64,000 bases of DNA, taken from positions 1 through 64,000 of the IMG/VR virus record IMGVR_UViG_3300042453_004886; one strand, given 5' to 3'. The translations under genes and the position numbers were made by a program. This stretch comes from a virus. The notes beneath the pieces are model-generated. The model ran no database searches. It was not told the DNA's origin and worked only from the letters and a program-made list of their open reading frames with translations. Positions 1 to 8,865 of the stretch are shown here, piece by piece. Position 1 is the stretch's first letter. Each line of letters opens with the position of its first letter.

Positions 1-129
1 CTTTATCAGCCTCCGCTACCCCGGAGTTTCCCTACGGTCAACTCCGTGGATGTTTAAAAAATAGTTAAACAATCCCGCCCGCGAGGGGAGAAAACCCCAC
101 CGCTAACCCGCCAAGAAACACCCCCACTG

Positions 130-174
130 AACACAGAGAGCCTCGCACATACGCGTACGCTCTCTGTGTTTTGT
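130..174 (+). terminator. Perfect 11-bp hairpin, probable terminator
   Basis: Positions 130-140 (AACACAGAGAG) pair perfectly with 160-170, leaving a 19-base loop, and TTTT spans the end of the stem (169-172). The U tract is short, so termination is likely but not certain. It lies just before the promoter at 187-215, which fits a boundary between two transcription units. A protein-binding operator is an alternative. Confidence 0.45.
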
Positions 175-186
175 GCTGTCTGGGCA

Positions 187-215
187 TTGAACAGCTCATT
201 CATCGAAGTTATAAT
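187..215 (+). promoter_or_regulatory. Sigma70-type promoter for the first plus-strand gene
   Basis: TTGAAC at 187-192 and TATAAT at 210-215 are separated by exactly 17 bases, which is close to the sigma70 consensus. It sits 34 bases before the GTG at 249. It shows that a longer reading from the TTG at 171 is not the true start, because that would place the promoter inside the coding region. It implies use of host housekeeping polymerase for the following replication genes. Confidence 0.7.
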
Positions 216-248
216 AGATCAACCAACACTCTGAGAAAGGATCCAGCT

Positions 249-740
249 GTGTCCGAGGTTACACCAGAATCTCTCAGAACCATTCAAGCTAACATCAACA
301 AGTCAAGGCGCAGTCTTTCCAGGTGCATGGCTGATATTGAAAAGCTTGAAAAAGAAATTGATATTTACGAGAACACGGTTATCCTGAACTTTGTGTTTAA
401 AAGAAACAATCTTGAATTGAAGGGTAAGAATGAACCTACTCGACAAGCAGAGATAAAAGAGTATTTACTTGAAGATATTAATTACACCCTTAAACAAGAA
501 GAACTAGAAGAACTTAAATCTAAAAAAAGAGATCTAAACCTGGATGTTGAAAAATTAGAACTAGATCTAAGAATCAGCATGGCTTTGTTTGAAAACGAAA
601 GAAGCAAAGCAAACCGAGAAGTTCTTAATAGATTTATTGATAGCAAGCTAAATATATCTCCAGAGATATCTGCCATTACACAAGAGATTTCCCACAAGCC
701 TCTCAGTAAATTCTTCAGTGATGACTTGGACAGTATTTAA
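249..740 (+). CDS. Coiled-coil protein of unknown function
   Basis: This is a 163-residue, highly charged protein rich in Glu, Lys and Leu, with long heptad-like stretches at about residues 10-110 that predict coiled coil. No catalytic motif or membrane segment is seen and the family is not recognised. I chose the GTG at 249 because AAAGGA lies 8 bases before it and a consensus promoter ends at 215. The frame also has a TTG at 171, which I reject. It is the first gene of the plus-strand replication block and lies 13 bases before the SNF2-like helicase, so it may be an early accessory protein. That role is inference only. Confidence 0.7.
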   Translation: MSEVTPESLRTIQANINKSRRSLSRCMADIEKLEKEIDIYENTVILNFVFKRNNLELKGKNEPTRQAEIKEYLLEDINYTLKQEELEELKSKKRDLNLDVEKLELDLRISMALFENERSKANREVLNRFIDSKLNISPEISAITQEISHKPLSKFFSDDLDSI

Positions 741-753
741 TTAGGACAACACC

Positions 754-2619
754 ATGATTGAAAAATTTGATACTCCGGAACTCCTGGAAGACGCCGGGTT
801 TCAAGTCTTCCCTCAGGAGACTTTAAAAGACTCAGATCTTTTCTGGCACTACATGAGAAAAATAGATAAACTTACTCAAAAAAATGAGTTTATTGCAAAG
901 CGGCCTCCCAGAAAATATCAAGCCGAGTACGCGTCTATCATGGCTTGCAGAGCCCAGAACTTTCCCATCTGGGATATGGGTGTAGGAAAATCTTTTCTAG
1001 CCTGTTTGCTTATTCACCTCTGGTACGGAGACTCTCTTGAAGCAGGTTTGAAATTCAGGGGAGAAAAGCCGGAAGATTCCAAAAACTGGACCAAGACAGC
1101 TCCGCTGCGTCCAGGCGCCATTCAAATCGTGGCCCCTCGCCATACGCTCAGGCTGACCTGGCTAGACAAAGAATTGAAGCAATCCGGACTTGCTGAGTAT
1201 GCTGAAATAATCAGCTCTGAAGAAGACATCGTAAGCAGTCAGAAACCTATCTGGCTTTACTCCTATGATCTACTTTCCAGACAGACAAGAGCTGGAAAAG
1301 ATATGCTCAAGTACAACAAAACTGAAAAAGACGAAGCTCATAAAAAGGGTATGCGTAAACGGGGTCAAAGCTATTACTTTATGGGGAAACCCATAAGTAA
1401 ATTAATCGCCAAGGAATACGCTCCCAAGTTTCTTATTGCAGACGAAATCCACAGACTTCGTGCTGGAACGGACCGTACCCGCAGTTTCAAGCACATTTCA
1501 AAGAAGGCCCGTAGAAAGCTCGGGATGACCGGTACGCCCATGGATGGGTGGGTCGAGCATATCGCCACTGTTCTAGGTATTACTTACGGGCTACAGTCCA
1601 AAGCTTTTCCTTTCAGCGAGGAAAGCTTTACCAAGCGGTTTACCCGGGTCAAGATGGTCAACCAAGACTGGTCTACAGGGGCTGAAGACCACGTAGCCAA
1701 GGAACGGCAGGTACCTGGGGTTAATCCAGCTCAGCTTCCTGAATTCTATAAATCTACCCGTCATCTCATGCACCGGCTCATGATCCGAGATCCGGAGGTT
1801 AACGGTCAGGTGCAGTTTCCTCCCGTGACTCTGCACGAGTGCTCAATTCCCATGACACCGGATCACTATCGTTACTACAACAAGATACGCAAAGAGCAGC
1901 AGCACGCTATTCAAGAAACCATTGAACAAATGGAACGCGGGGAGATCTCTGCATTCAAAGGCAAGAAAACTGTTCTTGGACAAATTCAAAATCTTCGGAT
2001 GGCCAGCAATATGCCATGGGCAGTTCACTTCACAGATTCTTTGAATCAGAGCACCAGTAAAATAAATAAAATTGTGGAGATTTGTTTGGATGCCAAGAAG
2101 CAAGACCGCAAAGTCATTGTCTTCACATCCTTTATCAAGACCGGCGGAAGAATCGTAAAAGAACTTCAAAAAGCAGGTCTTGGCGTGGTCCGTGTATATG
2201 CGGATGACGAAACAGCAAATCCCAGAAAGATGACCCCTTCCATGCGAGACGAGCAGATTGAGCTCTTTCAAGAAGACCCCGAGATTACCGTCTTGGTGGC
2301 TAACTTGGCTCTGATCAGCGAAGGCTTGACCCTCACGGAAGCCTCCGTCATCATCAATCACGACCACCCTTGGCGCTCTGTCTTGAGGTCTCAGGGAATC
2401 TCCCGAGTCGTCCGTCCTGGCGGCAGAATGGAAGGCGTGGATGTTTACGAGCTTGTTCACGAGCACACGGTTGATGCCTATATCTGGGATATGGTGAAAG
2501 CCAAAGACGCAGCAAACAAAGCTCTGATTGATCGGGATGTTACAGGGCTTGTACCTGAATCTGATCTGGATGAGATGTATGTTGCTCAAAAACTTATTGA
2601 GGATCTTACCCATGTTTGA
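754..2619 (+). CDS. SNF2/DEAH-like superfamily 2 helicase
   Basis: A 621-residue ATP-dependent helicase or translocase. Visible motifs in order: Walker A GVGKS at residues 76-80, DEIH box at 230-233, TGTP motif III at 259-262, KVIVFTSF motif IV, ISEGLTLTEA motif V and QGISRVVRPGG motif VI at about 547-557. This order and spacing fit SNF2-type superfamily 2 enzymes, which remodel or unwind DNA. The specific substrate cannot be read from sequence. The ATG at 754 follows a short AGGA-type site. Its end overlaps the region just before the clamp-loader gene, with which it is probably co-transcribed. It begins a run of replication genes, suggesting a role in phage DNA replication or recombination. 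Confidence 0.9.
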   Translation: MIEKFDTPELLEDAGFQVFPQETLKDSDLFWHYMRKIDKLTQKNEFIAKRPPRKYQAEYASIMACRAQNFPIWDMGVGKSFLACLLIHLWYGDSLEAGLKFRGEKPEDSKNWTKTAPLRPGAIQIVAPRHTLRLTWLDKELKQSGLAEYAEIISSEEDIVSSQKPIWLYSYDLLSRQTRAGKDMLKYNKTEKDEAHKKGMRKRGQSYYFMGKPISKLIAKEYAPKFLIADEIHRLRAGTDRTRSFKHISKKARRKLGMTGTPMDGWVEHIATVLGITYGLQSKAFPFSEESFTKRFTRVKMVNQDWSTGAEDHVAKERQVPGVNPAQLPEFYKSTRHLMHRLMIRDPEVNGQVQFPPVTLHECSIPMTPDHYRYYNKIRKEQQHAIQETIEQMERGEISAFKGKKTVLGQIQNLRMASNMPWAVHFTDSLNQSTSKINKIVEICLDAKKQDRKVIVFTSFIKTGGRIVKELQKAGLGVVRVYADDETANPRKMTPSMRDEQIELFQEDPEITVLVANLALISEGLTLTEASVIINHDHPWRSVLRSQGISRVVRPGGRMEGVDVYELVHEHTVDAYIWDMVKAKDAANKALIDRDVTGLVPESDLDEMYVAQKLIEDLTHV

Positions 2620-2633
2620 GCAAAGGAATTGCC

Positions 2634-3860
2634 ATGGAGGTTACTTCCAAAGTTGTATCACTTGCAAATGATTATCGACCAAAAACTTTTGATGAAGTTC
2701 TGGGTCAAGAATCAATTGTAAGATTTTTCAAAAACAGCCTTTCTAAAAATAACCTCAGATCGGTATACATGTTGCCCGGGCTTCACGGCTCGGGCAAGAC
2801 ATCTGTAGCTAAAATCCTTTCAAGGTGGATCAATTGCGATAACCGTCAAGGATACAACCCATGTAACGAGTGTCGGTATTGCACAGCTTCCTTGAGAGGA
2901 CAGTCTCTCGTTTCTATCGAAGTAGATGGTACGAGTCAGAACAAGGCTGAGTTTGTCGAGAACGAGCTCATGGCTTTTCTGCAAGCTGTTCCGCCTTCTG
3001 GCAAATATCATGTCGCTATCATTGACGAGTTTCACCGTATCCGAGATCCGGCTCGCTCCATGTTCTTGCCCTTTCTGGAGTTCATGGATGTCGAGCGTCC
3101 CAAAAGCATTGTCATTCTTTGCACCACCGAGGTTCAAAGTATTGATAAAGCTCTATGCTCTCGGATGGTTATTCCAGGCACCTTTCAGGGTCTCAATCCT
3201 TCTCAGGTGGCCGATCGATACGCAAACAAGCTGGGTATCTCTCATGAGACCTGCTCCTTGATTCTCAAGGTGTCAAATGGCTCAATGCGTCAGTTCTGGA
3301 ATACTTACGATGCGCTCAAAGAAAGCTCTGAGTCTGGAAGCATTACTCCAGATGAAATACTTTCTTGGGCAGGGGGCGTCAGTGACACCGAAAGGTATCG
3401 CCTCTGGGATTCTATTGCGAAGAAGAACAGAAAACTACTTAAAGAAATCTGGAACGGTTGGATGAACTCCAACAAAAACGGATTGGATTTTGTAGTCACG
3501 CAGCTTCTTGAAGACCTGGATGACATGGTTGCTACCGACCCAGAGAACGACCTGTACGTGCAGGCTCATGTCAAGCTGGCTCAAGCTTTGAGCTATGCCA
3601 CACATCCCATGGCCAGGGTACAGCAACTCATCTTGGGTGCGTTGTATACCATGACACTTCCAGGTAAGATTGAAATCAAACGCAACCTGCCACCTGAACC
3701 GGAACCGCGAGAACTTGTCATTCAAGTTCAAGCTTCTGAAAAAGAAAAAGCTGGATCTCGGTTTGATTTTGATGACGATGAAGAAGACGTCATTATTCCT
3801 GTAAGCCCACCAGCACCACCCGCACCAAGAGTTTCTAAATTTGATTTTGAGGATGACTGA
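2634..3860 (+). CDS. Clamp-loader subunit, DnaX (gamma/tau)-like
   Basis: A 408-residue AAA+ ATPase that should load a sliding clamp for the phage polymerase. Seen: a DnaX-type start (YRPKTFDEVLGQ at 14-25), Walker A GLHGSGKT at 49-56, zinc-binding cysteines C68, C77, C80 and C83, Walker B DEFH at 131-134, a sensor 1 region near 161-166 and sensor 2 SNGSMR at 214-219. The tail (about 370-408) is acidic and Pro-rich with two FDF motifs. Start: the ATG at 2634 has AAAGGA 6 bases upstream, better than the TTG at 2616 that overlaps the helicase stop. The next gene overlaps its stop (TGATG). Bacterial DnaX is longer; this form lacks a tau-like C-terminal region. Confidence 0.9.
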   Translation: MEVTSKVVSLANDYRPKTFDEVLGQESIVRFFKNSLSKNNLRSVYMLPGLHGSGKTSVAKILSRWINCDNRQGYNPCNECRYCTASLRGQSLVSIEVDGTSQNKAEFVENELMAFLQAVPPSGKYHVAIIDEFHRIRDPARSMFLPFLEFMDVERPKSIVILCTTEVQSIDKALCSRMVIPGTFQGLNPSQVADRYANKLGISHETCSLILKVSNGSMRQFWNTYDALKESSESGSITPDEILSWAGGVSDTERYRLWDSIAKKNRKLLKEIWNGWMNSNKNGLDFVVTQLLEDLDDMVATDPENDLYVQAHVKLAQALSYATHPMARVQQLILGALYTMTLPGKIEIKRNLPPEPEPRELVIQVQASEKEKAGSRFDFDDDEEDVIIPVSPPAPPAPRVSKFDFEDD

Positions 3861-4663
3861 TGAATATCTATCAAACTCAAATCGGAGTAGCGAGACTTTC
3901 TGGTTTATTTCCCGAGGGGCACAAAGTCATTTCCCAAGCAGGGGATGACGATGTGTTTAAATTCTGGAAACAACGCGGATTTAGCTCACCCAAGGTAGTT
4001 TTTGTTGATCCAAAATCTAAACCAACGGGTGAGCTAAAATCTCTCAAACCTAATCCAAACGTCACTCTGATCTTTACAACAACACCAAATAAAGATTGGG
4101 TAGACTGGATCAAGAAAAATCAACTTGAGCTCAAAGTAAAAAAAGAGCTGACAAAAGATAAAATTGTAGGGGTATTGATGTCAGATAAAAAACCTCTCGG
4201 GGATTTCTATCTGACACAATCCGCCGCTGAATTTGTAGCAGATGTCTTCTACGAAGAATCTATAATGGGACTCTTCTCTATAGCTTTTACGTTAAGCAAC
4301 TGCAGGCCAGAAAATAAAGTACTTCTAGACTTAGAAGATGTCATTGAAATATGGCCCGACGAAAACCTTAAACTGGCCAATAAGATCAGTAATGTTCTGG
4401 GTACAAAAGAAGCGGTTACCATGTACATGGCAATCAACAAGGAGACTGCTGACATCTTTGGTCTATGGAGATACCTTGATATTGTATGCCAGTTCAAGCA
4501 TGTCGCTTGGCTTCATCTTAGCCACGCTTACCGTTCTGCGGCAGATAAAAAATATTTGCCTTACAGAACAGCTCTCATGCTATTTATTATTCATTGCACC
4601 AAGCAAAGAAAGGGAGTAAACACTAACAAGATGCTACGTGATTTTTGTAACATTCCTGGTTAA
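3860..4663 (+). CDS. Unknown; possible delta-like clamp-loader partner
   Basis: A 267-residue protein whose ATG overlaps the stop of the DnaX-like gene by one base, so the two are translationally coupled. It has no Walker motif. Residues 40-85 read like the part of HolA/delta where a beta-alpha segment (KVVFVDPKSK) leads to a hydrophobic strand after Pro-Asn (NPNVTLIF), and the rest is mostly helical, as in delta's lid and collar. Delta subunits commonly lack a working P-loop. The similarity is impressionistic and the identification is an inference from context and fold pattern. It could equally be an unrelated replication accessory protein. Confidence 0.35.
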   Translation: MNIYQTQIGVARLSGLFPEGHKVISQAGDDDVFKFWKQRGFSSPKVVFVDPKSKPTGELKSLKPNPNVTLIFTTTPNKDWVDWIKKNQLELKVKKELTKDKIVGVLMSDKKPLGDFYLTQSAAEFVADVFYEESIMGLFSIAFTLSNCRPENKVLLDLEDVIEIWPDENLKLANKISNVLGTKEAVTMYMAINKETADIFGLWRYLDIVCQFKHVAWLHLSHAYRSAADKKYLPYRTALMLFIIHCTKQRKGVNTNKMLRDFCNIPG

Positions 4664-4678
4664 GTCTAAGGATGTTTT

Positions 4679-5071
4679 ATGTCAATACAAATTTTGGAGG
4701 AAGAGGGTTTTACAAAATTTATTGTATTTACCCCCGAAGAACACCCTTCTCAAGGACCCTTGCCTGAGTTAAAATATAAGCTCATCGGACTTTGGAAACT
4801 GAATAAATCCATCGTCAGAGCTTTCTTCGAAGCAGAAGAGATACCAATTGAAAACAACGAATCAGCGTTCTATCGCTGGGAACCGGTTATCAGTCCTGCC
4901 CGTTCCAAGCACCACTACTTTTATGTGCCGGGAGCTGCAGGTTTGAGCCTTAAACAAAATCACCTACAAAAATTGGTGCGTAGTGGGGATGAGGCACCAA
5001 CTTATCTTGAGGACATCTGTGGCAATTTCAGCCCTTTGTCTTTGCAAGATTTGATTGAATCCCAATCTTAA
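4679..5071 (+). CDS. Hypothetical protein
   Basis: A 130-residue acidic protein not recognised as a known family. It is a mix of predicted strands and helices with no cysteines arranged for metal binding except an isolated one near residue 113, no membrane segment and no signal peptide. The ATG at 4679 follows TAAGGATG, a good ribosome binding site. It lies between the clamp-loader pair and a candidate ssDNA-binding protein in the same direction with short gaps, so it is probably expressed with the replication machinery. Function unknown. Confidence 0.75.
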   Translation: MSIQILEEEGFTKFIVFTPEEHPSQGPLPELKYKLIGLWKLNKSIVRAFFEAEEIPIENNESAFYRWEPVISPARSKHHYFYVPGAAGLSLKQNHLQKLVRSGDEAPTYLEDICGNFSPLSLQDLIESQS

Positions 5072-5086
5072 TGGAGGTTGAAATTA

Positions 5087-5998
5087 ATGGATATCGATCT
5101 TGATTTTCTGATGGCCCAGGCCGAACAAGTTAATGAGCGCAGCAAAGAGCGCTACAACCGCAAAGAAGTCAGTAATTACATTCCCGCTCCTGCTTACGAT
5201 ATCCAAATTCCTAAGTGGGGTGCATCCAAGAAGTTCAAGTATTCGCTCTCTACGGGAGAGAAGATCGAAGGCACCCGCCTTCTGGTGGTGATCTTGGGAG
5301 CCAAAAGCGGTTTCATTCGCTGGGGCAACCGTGAGCACGACCGTAAGAAGGGCCCTGTTTGCCAGAGCCGTGGATACCACAACCCCGTGACCGGTGAGCG
5401 AGTCAATGAACGCAACTGGGAGCTGGGCCGTGCTTCAGTGGGGGACACCATCCGCGACTTCAAGCCTTTCGGTAGTCGAAAGGATGAAGAAACCGGTGAG
5501 TTCCTTTCTTGTGAGACTTGCATTGCTCAGGGTCTCAACAAGTCTGATATTCCTAACAGCTTCAACGGTGTCGATCGTTGTGACATGGATAATTACCTCG
5601 AGGTGGCTATCTTCAAGCACATGGTCGAAACTGACGAAGGCGTTCTTTTCAAGACCGTTACAAACGATGAGCCTTACCTCGCAAAGCTTCCAATGACGGG
5701 TAAAGCTCATGCAGCCTTCCTGGATTACGTATTTGGTCTTGCTCGTAACAAAAAGCTGACTTACAGCAGCATTGTGACCGAGATCAAGATCGAAGAGACC
5801 CGTAACAAGGCCGGCTCTCTTGTCGGTACACTTGACTTCTTTGACAAGAATCCCGATTCCAAAGGCTTCATCACCGCAGTCAACGAAGCCAAGCTTCTGT
5901 ATGCAAACCGACTTGAAAAGTCCAAAGCTGAGTACGAAGCGAAGCGTAGTCAGAAGAACCCGGTTTCCAAGTCTTCTGCAAACATCAACCCGTTTTGA
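5087..5998 (+). CDS. Candidate single-stranded-DNA-binding protein
   Basis: A 303-residue protein with a well-conserved look and richer GC codon use than its neighbours, as for an abundant product. It has cysteines at about residues 88, 140 and 143 (CETC) and 165, with nearby His residues, which could bind zinc as in T4 gp32-like proteins. The end is a flexible Lys/Ser/Asn-rich stretch closing in NPF; many phage SSBs end in a short hydrophobic tip used to recruit partners. The ATG at 5087 has GGAGG 9 bases upstream, better than the TTG at 5078. Context between clamp loader and helicases supports the call, but no OB-fold signature is certain. Confidence 0.4.
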   Translation: MDIDLDFLMAQAEQVNERSKERYNRKEVSNYIPAPAYDIQIPKWGASKKFKYSLSTGEKIEGTRLLVVILGAKSGFIRWGNREHDRKKGPVCQSRGYHNPVTGERVNERNWELGRASVGDTIRDFKPFGSRKDEETGEFLSCETCIAQGLNKSDIPNSFNGVDRCDMDNYLEVAIFKHMVETDEGVLFKTVTNDEPYLAKLPMTGKAHAAFLDYVFGLARNKKLTYSSIVTEIKIEETRNKAGSLVGTLDFFDKNPDSKGFITAVNEAKLLYANRLEKSKAEYEAKRSQKNPVSKSSANINPF

Positions 5999-6007
5999 TG
6001 TAAGTGC

Positions 6008-6042
6008 CCGGGGTGGAGTAACATCCACCCCGGTTACCTTTT
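6008..6042 (+). terminator. Rho-independent terminator
   Basis: A perfect 10-bp GC-rich stem (6008-6017 with 6024-6033), a 6-base loop and a weak T-rich tail (TTACCTTTT). It follows the candidate ssDNA-binding gene by 9 bases and would limit read-through into the UvsW-like gene, allowing higher expression of the upstream gene. Confidence 0.75.
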
Positions 6043-6056
6043 GAAAAGGATTTGGA

Positions 6057-7544
6057 ATGTCAAACGTTATTATTTACGACGCTACCAAAGCCAAGTATCA
6101 ATCCCCTCCAAGCCCTGAAGAAGTAAAAGAACTTTATAACGTTCTTTCATTTCAAGTTGTAGGAGCTGAGTTTTCTCCACAAGCCCAGAAGTTCGTGTTT
6201 GACCCCCGCAAGGGAGGTATGGTTTACAACAAACGCTACAACGGATGGGACGGCATCAAGCGCCTGTACAACAAGAAAACCCATACTTTTCCAATCGGCC
6301 TTATTCACCGAGCTCTGGATGTCACACCAGATGTCAAGCTAGTTCCGTTGCTGGCTCCAATCGATAGAAAGCCTTTAGACTCTTTTATCGATAGCCTGAA
6401 ATACAAACCTTACCGACATCAGGTTAAAGCGTTTGAAAAACTGATAGAACGCGGTCACGGCATGGTCGAGCTTCCTACTGCAAGCGGTAAAAGCTTGATT
6501 ATTTCAATGCTTGCCATGGCCATGAAACACGGTATTGGTCTGATTACAGTTCCAAGTAAATATCTTTTGCATCAAACTAAAAAAGATATTGAAAGTCTGA
6601 CCAATAACCAGATTGAACTAGGTATCTACGGGGATGGAATTTGTGAACTCAAACCCATCACGATTGCTACCGTTCAAAGCGTTTACTCCGGTATCCAGAG
6701 TAAAAGTGAGATTCTGGCCTGGCTTCGAGAAGTGCAGTGGTGGGTTTCAGATGAAACTCACGGAGCTGCAGCAGACAGCTGGCAAGATATCAGCAAAGAG
6801 ATGGTCAACGCAGCGGTTCGCTACGGATTGACGGCTACCTTGAAACGGGAAGACAATGCCGAACTCTTGATTGAAGGCGTTATCGGTCCCCTTGTTTACC
6901 GAGAATCTCCACTTGACCTGATTCAAGAAGGAGTACTGGCTACCCCTGAAGTAGAAATTCACTGGTTTGACGCAGGAAATATTGTTTATAACTCTGAAAA
7001 GCCAAAATATAATACAGTGTACAAAGCCTGTGTCACCCAGAACAAAGAAAGAAACAAAAAGATTCTTGAGCAGTGCCACCGAGCTATTCATGAAAACATG
7101 ACACCTGCTCTTGTGATCGTTGATGAAGTCGAGCACGGCAAGATTCTGTCTGAGTTACTTAACAAAAACGGTATCTTGACCGAAAATCTGGACGGTAGTG
7201 ATTCCAGCAACGAAAGAAGCGAAGCCGTATCCAAGTTGCTTGGCGGAGAGTACAAGATTCTGGTAGCATCTGGAATCTTCAATACCGGAATCAACATCCC
7301 TCCAATCCGTACAGTAATCAATGCTGCTGCGGGTAAGTCTGAAGTTGAAGCGATTCAACGCGCTGGGCGAGTTCTCAGAACCTCTCACAGCACAGGTAAA
7401 TTGAAGGGAAGGTTAATCGATTTCTACGATGACGAACCCAAATACCTGAGAAAGCATGCCAAACAGCGTAGGTTGATCTATATGACAACCTACAGGGGTT
7501 ACGTGTTTGATTACACCCAGGATGGGGAGCTAGATACTTTATGA
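6057..7544 (+). CDS. UvsW-like superfamily 2 helicase
   Basis: A 495-residue helicase. After an N-terminal domain of about 110 residues, visible motifs are: Q-like YRHQ at 119-122, Walker A TASGKS at 141-146, DETH box at 232-235, LTAT at 258-261, a motif V region (SGIFNTGINIP) and QRAGRVLR motif VI. The pattern and length match the UvsW/XPB-like group; T4 UvsW (about 500 residues) remodels branched DNA such as stalled forks and R-loops and drives the switch to recombination-dependent replication. The ATG at 6057 follows AAAGGATTTGGA. It sits 12 bases before the primase gene. Confidence 0.88.
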   Translation: MSNVIIYDATKAKYQSPPSPEEVKELYNVLSFQVVGAEFSPQAQKFVFDPRKGGMVYNKRYNGWDGIKRLYNKKTHTFPIGLIHRALDVTPDVKLVPLLAPIDRKPLDSFIDSLKYKPYRHQVKAFEKLIERGHGMVELPTASGKSLIISMLAMAMKHGIGLITVPSKYLLHQTKKDIESLTNNQIELGIYGDGICELKPITIATVQSVYSGIQSKSEILAWLREVQWWVSDETHGAAADSWQDISKEMVNAAVRYGLTATLKREDNAELLIEGVIGPLVYRESPLDLIQEGVLATPEVEIHWFDAGNIVYNSEKPKYNTVYKACVTQNKERNKKILEQCHRAIHENMTPALVIVDEVEHGKILSELLNKNGILTENLDGSDSSNERSEAVSKLLGGEYKILVASGIFNTGINIPPIRTVINAAAGKSEVEAIQRAGRVLRTSHSTGKLKGRLIDFYDDEPKYLRKHAKQRRLIYMTTYRGYVFDYTQDGELDTL

Positions 7545-7556
7545 GCGAGTAGAGGT

Positions 7557-8843
7557 ATGGACCAACAAGAATTACTTGGCTTTATAAAAGCAAAGAAGAA
7601 GATTGGCGACTTGGCAAACACAAGTCGCCAACGTATTCGATGCCCCTTTTGCAATTCCAAAGATCCCGATCTTCAGCTGTATCACGATTCAAACAAGTTT
7701 CGCTGCTGGAACGGAAGCTGTGAAAAGCGTGGCTCAGTCATTGACTGGGTCATGCTTGAGCAGAACTGTAGCGTCAGCGAAGCTATCAAATACTTGGCTG
7801 CTTCTCTGGGAATTGACATCAGCACTCGAGATGAGCGATCTGATGTAATTCAAAGAGCAAGTAGAACTTTTCAAAAAGCCCTGTTCAAAAACCAAGAAGT
7901 TTTGGACTACTGGCAAAGTCGAGGTATCACTGAAGATACGCTGTACGAAAACAATATCGGCTACTGTTCGATGGAGGTGCTTCAAGAAATCATTCACTCA
8001 GGTGATTCAGAAAAACGAATCAGTTACAAAACCCTTGAGGATTCTGAACTGATCAACAAGTACGGTCGCGCTGCTTTCTGGAATCATACCGTATTTCCCT
8101 ACTGTCACTGGAAATCGGGAAAAGCTGTCCAGCTACAAGGCAGAATTGTAGGCACTCCAAAGGAAAATGAAAGCCGTTGGAAGTGCTTGGCGACACGTTC
8201 AAAACTGGGTTACCGAAACCTGAATGCCATGCTCTGGGGCGAGGAGAAGCTCTCCAAGTACTGGAAGTATGCCGGCAAAGACGGAAAAACCTATTCGTTT
8301 ATGCTGGAGGGAATTCCGGATGCCCTCACTCTCAGGCAATTTGGTGTTCACGCCATGAGCTTTGTGGGCAATCAAAATCTCAAACAGCACGTCTGGAAGA
8401 TTTCCAAGCTCGACAAAGTCTATCTCGTGATGGACAACGAAAAGTCGAGTCAAGACCATCTTCCTTGGGAACTTTACGACTTGCTGCTAGAGACTCCAAA
8501 TACTCAAATTATCAATGTCACTCTGCCAAACCTTCCCGGACTTAACGAGAAGGGAAATCCTATCAAGCAGGATGTCAACGATTTCTTTAAAAACGGAGGT
8601 ACTCTGCATGATCTTAAAAGTATTGTAGACCGCTCTCCTACTGCCACCGAATATCTTATCGATTGCTGGGGCAAAGACGAAGATAAATACCAGATGCTTT
8701 TGGGTATGATCCACGAGCGTCCCGAATTGGAGAGGAATGTCTTGCTTGAAAGGCTTTCCTCGATCGGATTGTTTTCCATGGACCAGCTTGAAGCTTTTAC
8801 CAAGCTCATGAAGCTAGACCGAAGCAGAGGTAAATCCAGTTAA
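7557..8843 (+). CDS. DNA primase, DnaG-type (zinc finger plus TOPRIM)
   Basis: A 428-residue primase that should make RNA primers for lagging-strand synthesis. It has a CHC2-like zinc ribbon with C29, C32, C50 and C55, then a linker, then a TOPRIM domain with the motif EGIPDALTL (catalytic Glu 251) and a metal-binding DNE at 293-295. No helicase domain is fused, so a separate replicative helicase is expected outside this window. The ATG at 7557 follows AGAGG. The ordering primase, then RNase HII, fits primer synthesis followed by primer removal. Confidence 0.9.
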   Translation: MDQQELLGFIKAKKKIGDLANTSRQRIRCPFCNSKDPDLQLYHDSNKFRCWNGSCEKRGSVIDWVMLEQNCSVSEAIKYLAASLGIDISTRDERSDVIQRASRTFQKALFKNQEVLDYWQSRGITEDTLYENNIGYCSMEVLQEIIHSGDSEKRISYKTLEDSELINKYGRAAFWNHTVFPYCHWKSGKAVQLQGRIVGTPKENESRWKCLATRSKLGYRNLNAMLWGEEKLSKYWKYAGKDGKTYSFMLEGIPDALTLRQFGVHAMSFVGNQNLKQHVWKISKLDKVYLVMDNEKSSQDHLPWELYDLLLETPNTQIINVTLPNLPGLNEKGNPIKQDVNDFFKNGGTLHDLKSIVDRSPTATEYLIDCWGKDEDKYQMLLGMIHERPELERNVLLERLSSIGLFSMDQLEAFTKLMKLDRSRGKSS

Positions 8844-8865
8844 CCCACCAGGAAAGGAGGGCGCT

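Larger units (their letters stand above)
1..248. other. Leader region with hairpins, no convincing gene
   Basis: No convincing coding sequence is seen here. All three plus frames are open from the window edge but stop at about positions 57, 64 and 68, so a short tail of an upstream gene could be present and cannot be told apart from chance. A 7-bp inverted repeat pairs 22-28 with 40-46, and a perfect 11-bp repeat pairs 130-140 with 160-170. A good promoter follows at 187-215. The region therefore looks like an end-of-operon terminator followed by a new transcription start. Confidence 0.5.

Noticed and set aside
171-248. N-terminal extension of the first gene from a TTG
   Set aside because: It would cover the consensus promoter, and the GTG at 249 has a ribosome binding site.
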